A DNA stretch of 64,000 nt from Atkinsonella hypoxylon (taxonomy: Eukaryota; Ascomycota; Sordariomycetes; Hypocreales; Clavicipitaceae): NCBI GenBank assembly GCA_000729835.1, contig JFHB01000017.1, forward strand, positions 186,001 through 250,000, in the 5' to 3' direction. Numbering within the stretch: the first letter of the stretch is position 1; each line of letters starts with the position of its first letter. Below, one piece after another: positions 1 through 11,355 of the stretch. The notes beneath the pieces were generated by a model, which ran no database searches, was not told where the DNA came from, and saw only the letters and a program-made list of their open reading frames with translations. The position numbers were made by a program, and so were the translations under genes.

Positions 1-7
1 TCCCAAC

Positions 8-2873
8 TTAGTCATGTTCTATGGTTAAACTGGCGGCACCGCCTTCGTCACCGTCCCCATCATCATCGTCATCGCCCACCGGGAAGAAACTCGACCTGTG
101 TTCTTGCTCATTTTCACATTCTTCCTCATAGCCTTCTGGAAGGAATCCACCTGCCATTTCTTCATCGTGTTCCAGTGCCGGCCCAACAGACGTCGACCCA
201 ATCGCTCTGCCATGTCCAAACACTGATACACTTTCGTCAACCTCGCCATACTCCTGTTGAATCCTCTGGACAATCCGCAAGCCCATAATGAACTGGCGCC
301 ATTTCCCCAAGGCAGCCTTGCGCCGCTTTTCATCCGCTTTCCGTCGGCGTTCTGCCTCGTCTTTCTCCAATTCAGCCATCACTTCATCATGATGTTCCTC
401 CGCAATGACAACGCCGTGGATGACGGGCACAGCCATGCGATGCCCGAATTCAAAGTCGACGACAGCTTCTGCGTAGTCTATTTTCAATCTCTTGCATACC
501 TTCATGACACCTCTATAAGGAATATGTACAGCGCCTTGTGGGCACATATGCTCCACGAACAAATCGATGTTCCTGCATATTTTCATCAGCAAGCTTCGCC
601 AAGTCTCAAGTGGTGCTAACATACCCATATTCATTTTTCGGAATAATGCCATTTTCAATAGGCGGGGGAATGATCCAGTCAGTTTGCTCATAACTGTATA
701 GCCCCTGCAGGACTTTCTCTCCCGTAGCGGCCTCGGCCTCGAGGATTTCTCTCCGTCGATTGATTGTTGCTGCTCGATAAGGAACTCTTTTCAAAGGTTG
801 CTCCCCAGCCAGAGGAGCTCGACCTTGCTTGTGCCAAGTCTCTGCACTTTTGACCTGGACTACGTCTGACCTGAGATACACATCCTCTTCCTCTACTTTT
901 CCTCCCTTTGCCTTGTTGAATTTTTTGACCGGTTTCGCTTCGGCCTTTAGCGCTTCTTCTCGCTTGAGATGTCTTTCAAGAACGAATTCTTTTGACTGTT
1001 TATAATACTGAAGCGTCTCCTCCCCTTCTTTCACTTCCTTTTTTTCGGCCTTGGCTGGTTTTAAGTCGGTTGAATCCTCGTCCTCATCTATTTCAGTGAT
1101 TGGATGAGCTCGAGTACCTCTTTTATATCCTGACATGGCGGACTTGAACCAATCAAAGTCTTCGTAGCGCTTCACTTTGCCATTGCGACCATATACTGGT
1201 ATTCTTTCGATTGGCACCCTCGTACCCTTTGTTCTTCCGGGAGTGACCTGTCGTTTCAAATATCGCACGGTAACATCTTTCGCTGTACCATCTGCCGAGT
1301 ATCCAACAATATAAGACACTACCTGCCTAGCCTTGTCTGCCTTTTGTCCTCGAGGCTCAAAAGCTTCAACAAGTTCTCGATTTGTTGCGACAATGCTTTT
1401 CACAATTGGATCCACGGGTACATACTTATGAGTTACAGGAGAAAGAACCTCGATCCAATAATGTGGATATTCTAAATCAGCATCGATTTTGCGCGTCGTT
1501 GTCGTACCTTTTCTCGGGGTGAGGTCCATGTTGACAACCAACTCATCATCAGTATCTAGGTACTCGACTTCCAGATCGTCTTCGCTATCCGGCGAAGAGA
1601 CTCGAGCCAGTCCAGAGCGGCTTGCTTTCAACCTTGATCTGGTTTTCGACGCCGAGGGCGACTCCTTGGATACTTTCGATTCCTTTCCAGTAAGTGTCTT
1701 TTTCGACGAGCATACGGCTCTCTTCGGAGAGTCACGCCCTATTCCTTCTGCTTTGACCGTTTCTGGCTCGGCTACTTCAAACTTATTCCAGCCAAAACCC
1801 AATGGTTGCAAGCTGGCAACCAATCGAGCCTCCATGCCAAGACCTCGAAGCAGCGCGACAAAAAGCTGGGCTCCGATATCTCTGCTTCCCTCACAAAGAC
1901 AAGCACGCTGTCGAAACTCTTCGAGACTGACAACCCTTTCTCCAAATCGAGCTTGGTCAGCAAAGTCTTCCTTGTAGGCTTTGGTCAGTTTGTCAAGCCT
2001 CTCCAAAGACATGTACCCCCGTTTTCTCAAACCAGGACATCGAATTTTGAACCTGTGTTTCCACCACGCTGCTAGCGATTGCAAGAGTCGAAACAAGGGA
2101 TCTCCATGGCTCATGTCGACAACACCCGCCTCCAATCCCTTGGCTGCATTGCCCCAGTCGCGGGATTCTCGTTGATTTCTATTTTGATTGGTCACACTTC
2201 TTCTCTTGGTACTCGATGACTTGACCTCATTAGGTCGTTTGACGAGTCCGGACTTTTGTCTCCAACGATCCACCTCATCCCACATCTTCGGTGGTAAGTG
2301 TGACATCATTATCGCTTGAACTTCAGCATCGCAAAGCCAAGAATTACGTACAGCATTGTGCCAGAGAAGCAATAAAACGTGCAAAGAATGAGTTGCATTG
2401 CGTACTTGTCTCTCCCGCTTTGATGGTCCCTTTCTGTCACTGTACGTGTTCGTCAATGACAGCCGCTCATCCTTGTTAAGTGTTAATTCTAAGTCTCCAG
2501 ATACAACGGGTACAGACGAGCTGTTATCCGGAGCTTCAACATCTTCAAACTCAACGTCTTCATCATCGCCTTCATCTTCCGAAGCTTCCACGGTCAATTT
2601 CGGACGTTTGGCAAGAGGAACATCCTCAAAGTCTTCATCTGATAGCGAGCTTAAAGAGCTGCTACTGTCGCCGTCATCAACACTTTGAAAAAGGGAACCT
2701 GAGACCCTTTCGGAAGTAGGCGCTGTCGTGGCATCCAGATCGTCGTACAGAGTCGGCATGCGTTTGTTGTTGGCTTGCACAAACGGATAGGCGTTTTTAT
2801 TCTCTCTAGTCACACCAATAGCCTCTCTATCCGGCGTCCCGCGCAATCTCTTGCGCGATACATGGGGTGGCAT
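8..2873 (-). CDS. rad4: DNA repair protein Rad4/XPC
   Basis: Damage-recognition subunit of nucleotide excision repair (Rad4-Rad23, XPC family); acts in the nucleus and opens the helix at lesions. Two exons: 2873-625 and 572-8, giving 937 aa, the usual length for filamentous fungi. The intron (573-624, 52 bp, GTATGT...ATATGCAG) was placed because it joins ENGIIPKNEYG to NIDLFVEHM, an uninterrupted BHD3 motif of the family. In order: acidic/serine-rich N-terminus with a basic patch (about 1-150), transglutaminase-like domain (about 150-480), then the beta-hairpin domains BHD1-3 (about 570-815; VHIPYRG and FEFGHRMAVPVI lie in BHD3), then a charged coiled tail. The ATG at 2873 (MPPHVSRKRLRG) is preferred to the upstream in-frame extension, which is not protein-like. 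A CACGTGA box lies 136 bp upstream. Family identification is firm; domain borders are approximate. Confidence 0.95.
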
Positions 2874-3231
2874 CTCAATTTTTTTCTCTGCCGTGATGCA
2901 TGCCGGAAGTGCAAGGTTTGGTATCCAATCCGGGTGTCGGGACAAGGAATCGCACACGACGACCAAAGCGAAATGCCGTCATCGGTTTTGCGCGTGGAAA
3001 CACGGGAGCACGTGATGCCATTAATAAATAGATGGTTACATCCAAAGACCGCCAGCCACACGAACCACTTCCTGGAAATCGTATTCGTTTGATGACATGA
3101 CCTTGTGAATCTTCTATTCTATTTGAATAAATGACAATCGCTAAATGTCGTAGATCTGGGCGTTCTTGCTCCCTCAACCGCCCAGCGTCCTGCGCTAAGT
3201 CACCTCGCCCTACGTCAATCTATTAACTATA

Positions 3232-4152
3232 TCAGACTTCTATCAGATCTGCAGGCGGCCCGATCCCCCTCAACAAAATAATAGTATTTCCACTTTGTAG
3301 CGCTGATCCGGTCTTTTCGCCATAGTCTAATATCCTCCCCCCTTCGACGTGGAAGACGCGCAGCTTGTCCTTCTCATCCGAGCTTTGATTGTTGATATTC
3401 TGAACCTGCAGACCGGCGGCCGCTTGATCTAGCATCCGCCCGACCACCCAATCTTTAGAGAAGAAAAATTCCCCTTTCGGGAGTTTGGCCTTTGCTGTTT
3501 CTGCCTCTGCCTCAACATAGAGATAGAGACGCTTTTCTTCAGGTATTTTCTTGTCACCCTTGGCGGTTTCCTTCATTTTTTTAGTGGCTAAAACGCGAGC
3601 GGCCACAGAACTCGGCTTCGGCTTCGGCAAGGCCCTGCCTGCTTGCTCCTTCTTGGCCGAGCCCCAGGCTCGCAATTTGTCCAATGCCGATCGGGTTTTT
3701 TGTGCCATTTCTGTCTGCATAGGTCGGGCTCCAAGAGGGATCAGATTCTTGCAGTCGTGGTCTTCCTTCAGACGGTGCTTCAGACAGTAAGCACGATTGC
3801 ATGTGTCGCAGTGAACTCCGGGAGTTAATGAGGTTCCCACGACGGTCTTGCATTCTGGGGACGCGCAAGGTTTTTGAGAGACTTTGTCTCGAAGCGTCTT
3901 GCCCTGGCCGATTGATGGCTTAGAGAGATTTGCGATTCTCTTGCGCTCTGCCCACGCGCCCTCATTGACACATTTGTGGGAAGGTTCCGTTCTATGATCG
4001 AGGCAAAATGCCTTGTTGCAGGACTGACAGAGAAAGGGTAAGAAGTCGAGCTGGTTGCAATATTCGTATTGGCAGTGCTTGCCGACCAGCGAGGCATCGT
4101 GCTTGTCCTTCATGATGTAGCTCGTTTCTTGAGCATCCGTAGATGACGCCAT
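3232..4152 (-). CDS. AN1-type zinc finger protein, CUZ1/ZFAND1-like
   Basis: Single-exon gene, 306 aa from the ATG at 4152 (MASSTDAQE); the longer in-frame reading up to 4191 is rejected as leader. Two AN1 zinc fingers are visible: residues about 24-62 (CQYEYC, then FCLDH and SHKC) and about 95-135 (CASPEC, then YCLKH and DHDC), each with the full Cys/His ligand pattern. The C-terminal about 90 residues (from RLYLYVEA to LLRGIGP) look like a ubiquitin-like fold. This layout is that of yeast Cuz1 and human ZFAND1, cytosolic proteins that bring Cdc48/p97 to the proteasome or stress granules under arsenite stress; that role is transferred from the family. It lies upstream of rad4 on the same strand with about 360 bp between them. 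Confidence 0.85.
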   Translation of the reverse strand: MASSTDAQETSYIMKDKHDASLVGKHCQYEYCNQLDFLPFLCQSCNKAFCLDHRTEPSHKCVNEGAWAERKRIANLSKPSIGQGKTLRDKVSQKPCASPECKTVVGTSLTPGVHCDTCNRAYCLKHRLKEDHDCKNLIPLGARPMQTEMAQKTRSALDKLRAWGSAKKEQAGRALPKPKPSSVAARVLATKKMKETAKGDKKIPEEKRLYLYVEAEAETAKAKLPKGEFFFSKDWVVGRMLDQAAAGLQVQNINNQSSDEKDKLRVFHVEGGRILDYGEKTGSALQSGNTIILLRGIGPPADLIEV

Positions 4153-4691
4153 GATGCAGAGACGGGTAGCAAGTGCGAAATATATGTACATATATGTATT
4201 ACCGCAGCTCGACCGTTAGGCAGGACGTCGCTTCGTCAACGCGTTGATGCTATGGCGTTCGCAGAGTGAGTGGCTGACCAAAGCGACTGAATCGCTAACT
4301 AGAGGCGAAGAACGCTCTGGAAGACCCGCGTGAGCCAAGGCGCTTACGTACGACGCGTCTGCCTCCATGACCAGAAAAACAGCTTCCGAGCAGAGCATTC
4401 GAGTTTAGCGCAAAATAATGCCGACCAGGTGGCATCTTATTTAATTTTAGTTTCTTGATGCGTTTTTTGACATTCCTGCAGGCTGCTCGCTTCCGTGCGA
4501 AGAATTTGCTAGTGCACAACAGCGGGTTACCCATGACGATTTCACAGGACTGACGATATCATATCCATCTCCAAGGATATCGGGTCACGGCAAATCATCG
4601 ACTTATCCCAATTTATAAATGTTACATAGAGGAGTACAGCACAATGCCACCAAATACCTTTCATCCTGCCCTCGTTTACATGCGCTTAGTC
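4153..4691. other. intergenic, 539 bp
   Basis: Between the start of the AN1 gene and the end of the MTP18-like gene. It contains the upstream region of the former and the 3' region of the latter. I see no ORF with family resemblance and no repeat. Confidence 0.6.
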
Positions 4692-5614
4692 TTACTCAGT
4701 CTTGGGCTTAATCGGCTTGTTGAGAAGCTCTTCTCTACCGGTCGCTGGCGCATTGCCAACATATTCTTTGCCGCCAAATGCTTCAAACCCCTTGTGGAAG
4801 ACCCATTCAACAGCATTCTCTACTGGCTCATCGAACAGCCTGGGCAGGAAGGGAACAACTGAAAGACCAAGGCCTATAGGGCCCCATATCCGTACCGTAG
4901 GATTTTTGACGTTTTTGAGAGCTCTTCCGGAATATCGAACAACGCTGTGAATGGTAAAGGCGGGAAGACCCATACTGGCCACACTCTGGAATATACCTCT
5001 CTGAACCACGACGGTCCTCCAGTCCTCTAATGGACTGACTACGCCAGGTGTAAGACGGCTGGTTTCCTCCGCGGGCAGCCCTGTGATTTTCTCTTGGTGC
5101 GGGGTAAGTCGAAGCTGAGGATTCAATATACGCTGATTTTGCCAGTAGGCACGATATCCTTCGTAGGACACATCTCCAAGGATGTATAGCCAGGAAATGC
5201 CATAAGCTGTTCGAACAAGTTTTGGATGAGCTACCGGTCGGAATGATTCACCGATATCTGAAGTGTATGCAACATAGCGGTGAGCAGAAAGTAAGATAGT
5301 TCGAAGTCTGGTGGCATAAGCAGCATATCGCAGGTTGGAATCTGTGGTTGGAGGAGCGCTGGCGTGATTATTAGGATACATATTGGTAGCCGAGGAGGGA
5401 GATCGCTGCGTTCTTACTATCCATCGACAACGTCATCAAAGAAACCGCTGTCCTTGTCCGATTTATCCACGATGCTCTGCAATCGCTTAGGAAGCCTCTC
5501 CCGGGGCGGGAGCTTATCTGGATCAAAGGCCGGCCTTTGTTGGGAGCTATCAGCTCTTGGAGATGGCTCAGGCGCCTCTTCCTTCGGCTGCTTCGGGTTC
5601 CCCCACCAAGGCAT
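4692..5614 (-). CDS. mitochondrial fission process protein, MTP18/MTFP1-like
   Basis: Inner-membrane mitochondrial protein of the MTP18 family, implicated in mitochondrial fission. Two exons, 5614-5418 and 5358-4692, 287 aa. The 59-bp intron (5359-5417, GTAAGA...CCTAATAATC...GCCAG) removes a TAG and joins FFDDVVDG to YAPPTTDSNLRY in phase. The N-terminal exon starts MPWWGNPKQ; the codon two positions upstream is TTG, so 5614 is the first ATG. The core shows the hallmark YAAYATRLRTIL, YVAYTSDIGESFRPV and AYGISWLYILGDVSYEGY stretches, with further hydrophobic segments near GLPAFTIHSVVRY and GPIGLGLSVVPFLPRLFD. Divergent from ATP19 with 359 bp between starts. Family assignment is confident; the biochemical role is known only from animal homologues. 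Confidence 0.9.
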
Positions 5615-5973
5615 TGCCAAGAAAAAGTCGCGAGATATCTGAATAGACTTATGACTGAGCCCAGAACTCTACAAAGGAATTAAAGGAAAGCAGAAGGAGC
5701 ACAAAACATTCAAGTTGAGGCGATATCGAAGAACCAGCTTCATCCAAGCAATTGATCACCAGTGACGTAGCTGCAGGCACTCTCCATAATGGACTAGGCG
5801 CTAAGCTTACTATGGGTCCCAGAAGAAAATGCTGATTCAGCCGAGCTATATCCGCAAGTTGGCTTCATTTCGCTCCAAGGTGTGAGGTTGTGTTGCCATA
5901 GAGAATTATCTCAATTGCTCACCCGCCACTAGTTTCAACTACCGAGCACCCCGCGCATCGATCAACAGTCACA
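5615..5973. promoter_or_regulatory. shared divergent promoter region of MTP18-like and ATP19
   Basis: 359 bp separate the two start codons of oppositely transcribed mitochondrial genes, so both promoters must lie here. No TATA box or known motif stands out. The role is inferred from position only. Confidence 0.5.
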
Positions 5974-6303
5974 ATGGCTGGTGTAGCTACCTACAATATT
6001 GCTGGCCGACAGGTCGGCGGCCACTACGTTTGTTCTCCTACGTCCCGCCCGAGTCAGAAAAGACCGTCGACTAACTCGATTCGCAGCTCGCCATGGGCAT
6101 TTTGGGAAGCCTGTTCGGCGGCGTCTACTATGCTGTCTCTGGCCCCAAGAAGACCATCGCCAATGCCACTCCTCCTATCAACGCCTCCAGCTCCGACGAG
6201 GCCAATTTCATCAAGTGCGTCATTTCGAATCGTTGCCCCGACCTACCTGTCATACTGACATCTATACAGAAAGTTCATGGAGGAGCAGGAAAAGAAGCAT
6301 TAA
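5974..6303 (+). CDS. atp19: ATP synthase subunit K (Atp19), mitochondrial
   Basis: Small F1Fo-ATP synthase accessory subunit, involved in dimer/oligomer stability in the mitochondrial inner membrane. Three exons: 5974-6027, 6087-6214 and 6270-6303, 71 aa. The introns are 59 bp (GTTTGT...TCGCAG) and 55 bp (GTGCGT...ATACAG); both junctions restore frame and family motifs, MAGVATYNIAGRQVGGHY then LAMGILGSLFGGVYYAVSG, then the charged tail NFIKKFMEEQEKKH. One membrane segment (about residues 19-38) follows the matrix-side N-terminus. Length fits the family (about 68-75 aa). The gene is split enough that no single ORF shows it fully. Paired head to head with the MTP18-like gene. Confidence 0.93.
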
Positions 6304-7309
6304 TTGGCTCGTTGATAGAATGCTGTAGCAATGCTGTAGCAAAACTGTACGAATAATACGGGGTACATATAATTTAACATTGGTCGACTACTACAATCGG
6401 AATTGCACACTTGAGTTCCACGCGTTGCATACATTGTCCCGAACCTGCAGCAGATACTCTTTTATTACTGAATGTCCACCTCCATAGATGTGAAGGATTA
6501 TTCTCGCAATCTCTTTCAAAATTTTCGAGTGCCGGTCACGTAAGGTCCATGGCGGCGACGTAATCATAGCAACCTAGTAGCTGCCAAGGCTTGGAATACT
6601 CGCCGTGATGGCTTACGTGCGGCAGATCAACACCGCGAAACGGCAAAGCTGCTCGTTATTGCAAATACTGAAATACCACTGGTACGGAGTAGATGTGATG
6701 AATTTGATGACCAAATATGCATGCACGGGCCAGCTGGTGGTAATGCGCTGGCAGTTTGAGCGACCTTGGAGGCTACGTATCTTCTACGCTCTGGCCCTTT
6801 AGACAGGTTAATATTGAATTATGGCTGTGTTCAAATCTCGAATAAGTGTCTCATTGTACATAATATCATTGTTATTAAAACACCCTAGGTGGCTGGTACC
6901 TCTACGACTAACTCCCACAGGAACAGGCCTGTAGCAGGGATAAGAAAAAGATAAAATAAACACCATGTGCCACTCTCTCACTCTACATATTGATATTAAT
7001 TTGGTAAGAGAATAAAGGATTTAGTTATGGCAACACCGTGCGAGTGCATAACGGGGAACTATACTCCATACACTGTAGATGAATGAGTTGACTTTAATGC
7101 AATCGGCGATTACCTCGCATTATGCCCGAACCACACAGCATGCACGTATGAGGGGTGGTTGTATGCGTATTAGAAGAGTAATGCACGTCACGTGCCACTC
7201 GCACTCCAGAGTCATGTTATTGGCGAACCCGCCACACTCTTTTTGAAGCAAGCCTATGTTCTCCTTAGTCGAAATAATCCCACCTCGCACTTCCGGATAC
7301 AACGATAGC
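6304..7309. other. intergenic, about 1.0 kb
   Basis: AT-richer 3' region of ATP19 followed by the upstream region of the CENP-B-type gene. A CACGTG box sits at 7189-7194. I see no further gene or repeat. Confidence 0.6.
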
Positions 7310-8509
7310 ATGGAGCACGACGTAAAACCCTCCCGCCTGGAGAACTGCGTCGGCATGTCGGATGTCGCTACCGATCCAGCCTTGGTGGCCGCTTCCGCAA
7401 CTGATCTTGCAGAGCATACCGAGGCGCCGACGTCAAAGGAACGACACTCGCTCACGCTCGACCAGCGTCGCGAATTACGTCGCTGGGCCAATGCGCAATC
7501 CATTCGTCCGTCGCATAAAGCTTGCATCGATTGGTTCTTTTCGCAATATGGACAGCAAATAAGCCAGTCGACAGTCTCGCATTCCCTGTCTCCCAAATAC
7601 TCCCGGCTCGATGGCGATAATCCTCAGCTCTCGGGCTCTAGGTTGAGATTTGGGAACTGGCCGGATGTTGAAAAGCTCGTCCTGCTCTGGTATCAGCAGG
7701 TCCAAGCTTCGGGTCGTCAGCCCACGAATGACGAGTTAGGGGAAAAGGCCAAGTCAATCTTCGCCCAGCTGCCGCGTTACAGGGACGAGAATGCCCCTGA
7801 ATTCTCTCCCGGCTGGATTCATCGCTTCAAGAAACGCTACGGACTGCTCGTCCGGCGCCAACGTCGGCTTGGTGACGGTGGCGTTAATCCGGCTGAGGAT
7901 ATAGACTATCTCGCCGATTGCGTGCCTCGAGTGATGGCAGTTGCGTCTGATACGAGCCCAGCTGCCATCAAAGAACAAGTGCTGCGTGTCGTGGGCGTCG
8001 AGGCGAGCTTGCACACCTGTGCACTGGTGCGCGATGAGGTTGTGAGAAGGATGGATGTCTCGCATCATCAGTCGCCGTTGCCGCAGCATACTTTACCACC
8101 GCCGCCTGAGCTTCCTGCACTTCCTCCGCCGCAACCGGAGCAGCAACACATGTATGCAGATGATGACCCTGAGGTTGTGTTGCAAAACGCCTTGCGCCAG
8201 CTGCAGCAGGAGGAACAAGCCGCCGAGGAGCAGGCAGCAGCCGCGCGGGAGGAGAGAGAGCGGGCCGAGCGAGCTAGCTACCACCAAGCCGGCATTATCG
8301 CAACGCCTGGTGCACGTACATCACCCGTTCCGAGATACGCAACTCCGGGTCAGGACCTGGGCCAGGACCTCACCTTGACACCAATCCACTCTGATGGACC
8401 CATTTCTTCAAATGAGAAACCCATTAGATGTCCGTTTTGTGTGAATCAGCGAATGTTGCGAACTATTAAAGAAGCTGTGGAGCACATGTCTACTCATGTC
8501 GTAGTATGA
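7310..8509 (+). CDS. CENP-B/Tc5-type DNA-binding protein without transposase domain
   Basis: Single exon, 399 aa from the ATG at 7310 (MEHDVKPSR; A at -3 and G at +4). An upstream in-frame ATG at 7256 and a downstream one at 7355 are alternatives. Residues about 46-100 form a psq/CENP-B N-terminal helix-turn-helix (LTLDQRRELRRWA, ISQSTVSHSLS), and about 113-180 a second, CENPB-type HTH ending in the typical FSPGWIHRFKKRYGL. Then comes a long proline-, glutamine- and alanine-rich low-complexity region and, at the very end, a C-X2-C-X14-H-X3-H zinc-finger-like motif. The DDE catalytic domain found after this pair of HTHs in pogo transposases is absent. Likely a domesticated nuclear DNA-binding protein; binding site and role unknown. 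Confidence 0.82.
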   Translation: MEHDVKPSRLENCVGMSDVATDPALVAASATDLAEHTEAPTSKERHSLTLDQRRELRRWANAQSIRPSHKACIDWFFSQYGQQISQSTVSHSLSPKYSRLDGDNPQLSGSRLRFGNWPDVEKLVLLWYQQVQASGRQPTNDELGEKAKSIFAQLPRYRDENAPEFSPGWIHRFKKRYGLLVRRQRRLGDGGVNPAEDIDYLADCVPRVMAVASDTSPAAIKEQVLRVVGVEASLHTCALVRDEVVRRMDVSHHQSPLPQHTLPPPPELPALPPPQPEQQHMYADDDPEVVLQNALRQLQQEEQAAEEQAAAAREERERAERASYHQAGIIATPGARTSPVPRYATPGQDLGQDLTLTPIHSDGPISSNEKPIRCPFCVNQRMLRTIKEAVEHMSTHVVV

Positions 8510-8795
8510 ATGATTTAGCGGGAGTTTCTTACATGGAGGACCCGCGGCAGTCGCAAACTATCATTTATCATGTCTCAAGTATCTGTGAAAAGGCGTTCGG
8601 GGTCAGGAAAGCTATACCAACATGGCGTTAGCACACACTATGGTAGGAGTTATCAGTGATCATGAGCACGAGTGGGGAGTAGTCTAGGAGGCATATCCTC
8701 TGATGCAGGATTACTCTATTACGAAGGGAAAGACCTATATATGCGCTTGATGGCTGCTGAGACGCACCGTGTGATATGCTGCTATGCCAAAGAGT

Positions 8796-10782
8796 CTATA
8801 TGAATCCGCTTTCCTGTAATGACCTCAAAATAGCCTCATCTCGAAGCTTAGCCTTGCTTTTTGGGGGATTTACGTCCTTTGTGTCAATATAGTTCTTCCA
8901 GAACTTCAGGCCCTCCAGGCCTTCGTCACGGCAAAGAGCGCCGTGCTCTTCTGCCATCAAAAGTTCTTCCTCCGCAACGCCGATGCTCCAGCCGAATCTT
9001 TCAGCAGCCTCCAAGGCAGTCACACCACGGCCAAAAACTCTCCAATCCCAAGCTACTTCTCGTTCTGGCGGAAACACATGCAGGTCATCTAGCCAAGAGA
9101 GCAATGCTTTCATGGTCATCTCGTCGGTTCGGTCACGGCCTTGCACTACCATGACGCCGCTGCGGAATGTACGAAGTCGAACGGGCAGCCTGAGCGTCTC
9201 CCACAAACGGGCAGCCTTCTCAAAGTCCCTTGGACTGACAAGCTCGACTCCTCCTCTGGCGCGGTTAAACATGGCCCATAAGTCGACGAGCGTTATAATT
9301 CCACCAGCTCGTTTCAAAACTCCTCGTGAGTCATCAGTCAGAAACTCAGCAACGTTTCGTGACAATTCTGAGAGATACAGAGACTCAGAACTTCCACCCC
9401 CAACCATATCCTTTGTGGTAATCAGAGCTAGCTGCGTGGCGGATTCTGCTAGAATGGCATTCTCCTCAGCTGAGGCACCGCCATTTGCTCCATTAGTCTG
9501 ACGAGCGTATCTCTCAGCCAGAGCAATGACCTCCTTTGCTGATGACATCAATGCCTCAAGATCTTCAAAAGCGCTTCCAATGAGTATTTCATTGTTCTTG
9601 TGCATACTAAGACCGAGTTGCTCCAGGCCAGCGATGCCGGCGGTTTTTGTCCTTGTTCCACTTGATGATCCTGTTGCAGTACCTCTATCGGTTTCGTTAC
9701 TATTCCCACCACCTTTGGGCACAGGAGGCGCATTGTGTAGGAGCCACTTCCGCTGCGTGATGGCCCCCTTCAGTCGTTCATAAAAAATCTTGTCCCCGCC
9801 ATCACGAAACGAGAACTTGATACTTTCTGGCGCGTCAATACCTCCCGTTGCTTTGCTAGACGGCTCGAGCATGGGCCCTGGTGATTCTGTCCGAGTTGTA
9901 GGGAACTCAGAGTCTGTTACGATAGAAGATCGCGACAGGAGAGGTGCACCACAAATCTCGCATGAGAGCAACGAGGGATGGTTGGAAAATGTGCAACGTG
10001 GGCATGGAAATTCAACCGCAGCGTCGCCCTCAGAGCCATCACGGCTGTTCTGTTGAATCAGAGGCTTGACTGCTGATGTTGAGGGAACATCCTGATCTTT
10101 CGGCCTGATCGCAAGAGCTCCAGAGCTCTGGGCGGGCGAGGAGCGTTGGCTGGCATTATTGATAGCTGCTTTCAGAAGATGTGTCAATGGTGGTTTGATC
10201 CCACATGCTAAGCACGGTGGTATAGGAGTATGAGAATTTGCTGCAGCAGGGTCAAAGTTGACAGGTATTGGATTGGAGAAGCTGCATATCGTGCACACCC
10301 AAGTTGCAGTGGTGATTTGTGGTGATTCAGGTATTGGCCGATGGGGGCTGTTCCCAGGTCCTGGTGATGCGGTGCGGTTTCTCAATGGCGAGGCAGTGGT
10401 TGAAAACGTTTGATTGCGCAGAGACGATCGCTTGGAAGGCTTTGGAAATATGGTGATCTTGGGCGAAGACTTGAAGAATCCTGCGTAGGCTTCATAACGA
10501 TCGACATCTTTAAGATCCAGTGCCGCGGAATGTTTCCTGGGTTCTATTTTGTCTACATAGCAAATCCGATGAGAAGTTAAGTATACCTGACCATTCTGCT
10601 GATTTGGCAGTTTTAGCTTCCTGTTTCACCTCGTTAGCAAACCGGGCTTGCGTTGCTGAGTATAGCTTACGTGGCATTCACCCCTCATAGAGTCCAACAT
10701 TGTCCTGAACGAAAAGCAGGATCTCATCAGGCAAATAAGATGGCCGTAAAGCGGTAGTCAAGTCAAGTGGTTTCAAGAACAT
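8796..10782 (-). CDS. vps36: ESCRT-II subunit Vps36
   Basis: Component of ESCRT-II on endosomes, which sorts ubiquitinated cargo into the multivesicular body. Two exons: 10782-10682 and 10620-8796, 641 aa. The 61-bp intron (10621-10681, GTGAAT...GAAACAG) joins LLFVQDNVGLYEG to KLKLPNQQNGQVYLT, restoring the GLUE domain; it continues with HRICYVD and LDLKDVDRYEAYAGFF. Two NZF (Npl4-type) zinc fingers are inserted in the GLUE region as in yeast Vps36: WVCTICSFSNP with CLACG, and FPCPRCTFSNH with CEICG. The C-terminal half is the EAP30 winged-helix domain (IAGLEQLGLSMHKN onward to FWKNYI). The start MFLKPLDLTTALRPSYLP is family-like. Divergent from the SAC3-type gene, 573 bp apart. Confidence 0.95.
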
Positions 10783-11355
10783 CCGTCATGCTATCGTGGC
10801 TATGCGCCAGAAATTTGACTAGGCTGATTAGACTTGCTATTGCACGTCTCTCCTAGTATTCGCAGGACACAATCAATTCATGAGCGTCAACTTCGCGCTG
10901 GATTGTGAAGGTCAGTCTTCTCTGAATGAGAACGAGACACCAAGTAGAGGATGTAATAGATTGAAGGAGATTGAAGGAGACTGTGCGGTGAATTTTGAGG
11001 TTCAAGCGATTTATTGTGCAGTCGCAACCGGTGGCACTTGTAGATTGATAACCCGCGATGGCATTTCAAGCTCAGTGGGGCTCCACGATTGGTTCTGGTT
11101 GCGGAGTGGTGGCATTCAGGCAGTATAGCCGAAGCTCTACCGGATGGATGGTCACGAGCGGGCCTGCCCATGGCAGCCCACAAGAAGTAATTGCAAATCC
11201 ACCATCTCCGCCATTTAATCTTGGCCTCTCCATCTCTCGTCCCAAAGCCCCCCGGTTCCTTCGACATCTGCAACTGACCCATCGCCATCTCGTAGGCGTC
11301 AGAATAGTCGCTACATCAATCACTAACTTTCAGCTGCATACTCCGGCCGCTCGCC
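10783..11355. promoter_or_regulatory. divergent intergenic region, vps36 / SAC3-type gene
   Basis: 573 bp between two start codons facing away from each other; both promoters must be here. The short ORFs in it have no family resemblance. No specific motif recognised. Confidence 0.45.
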
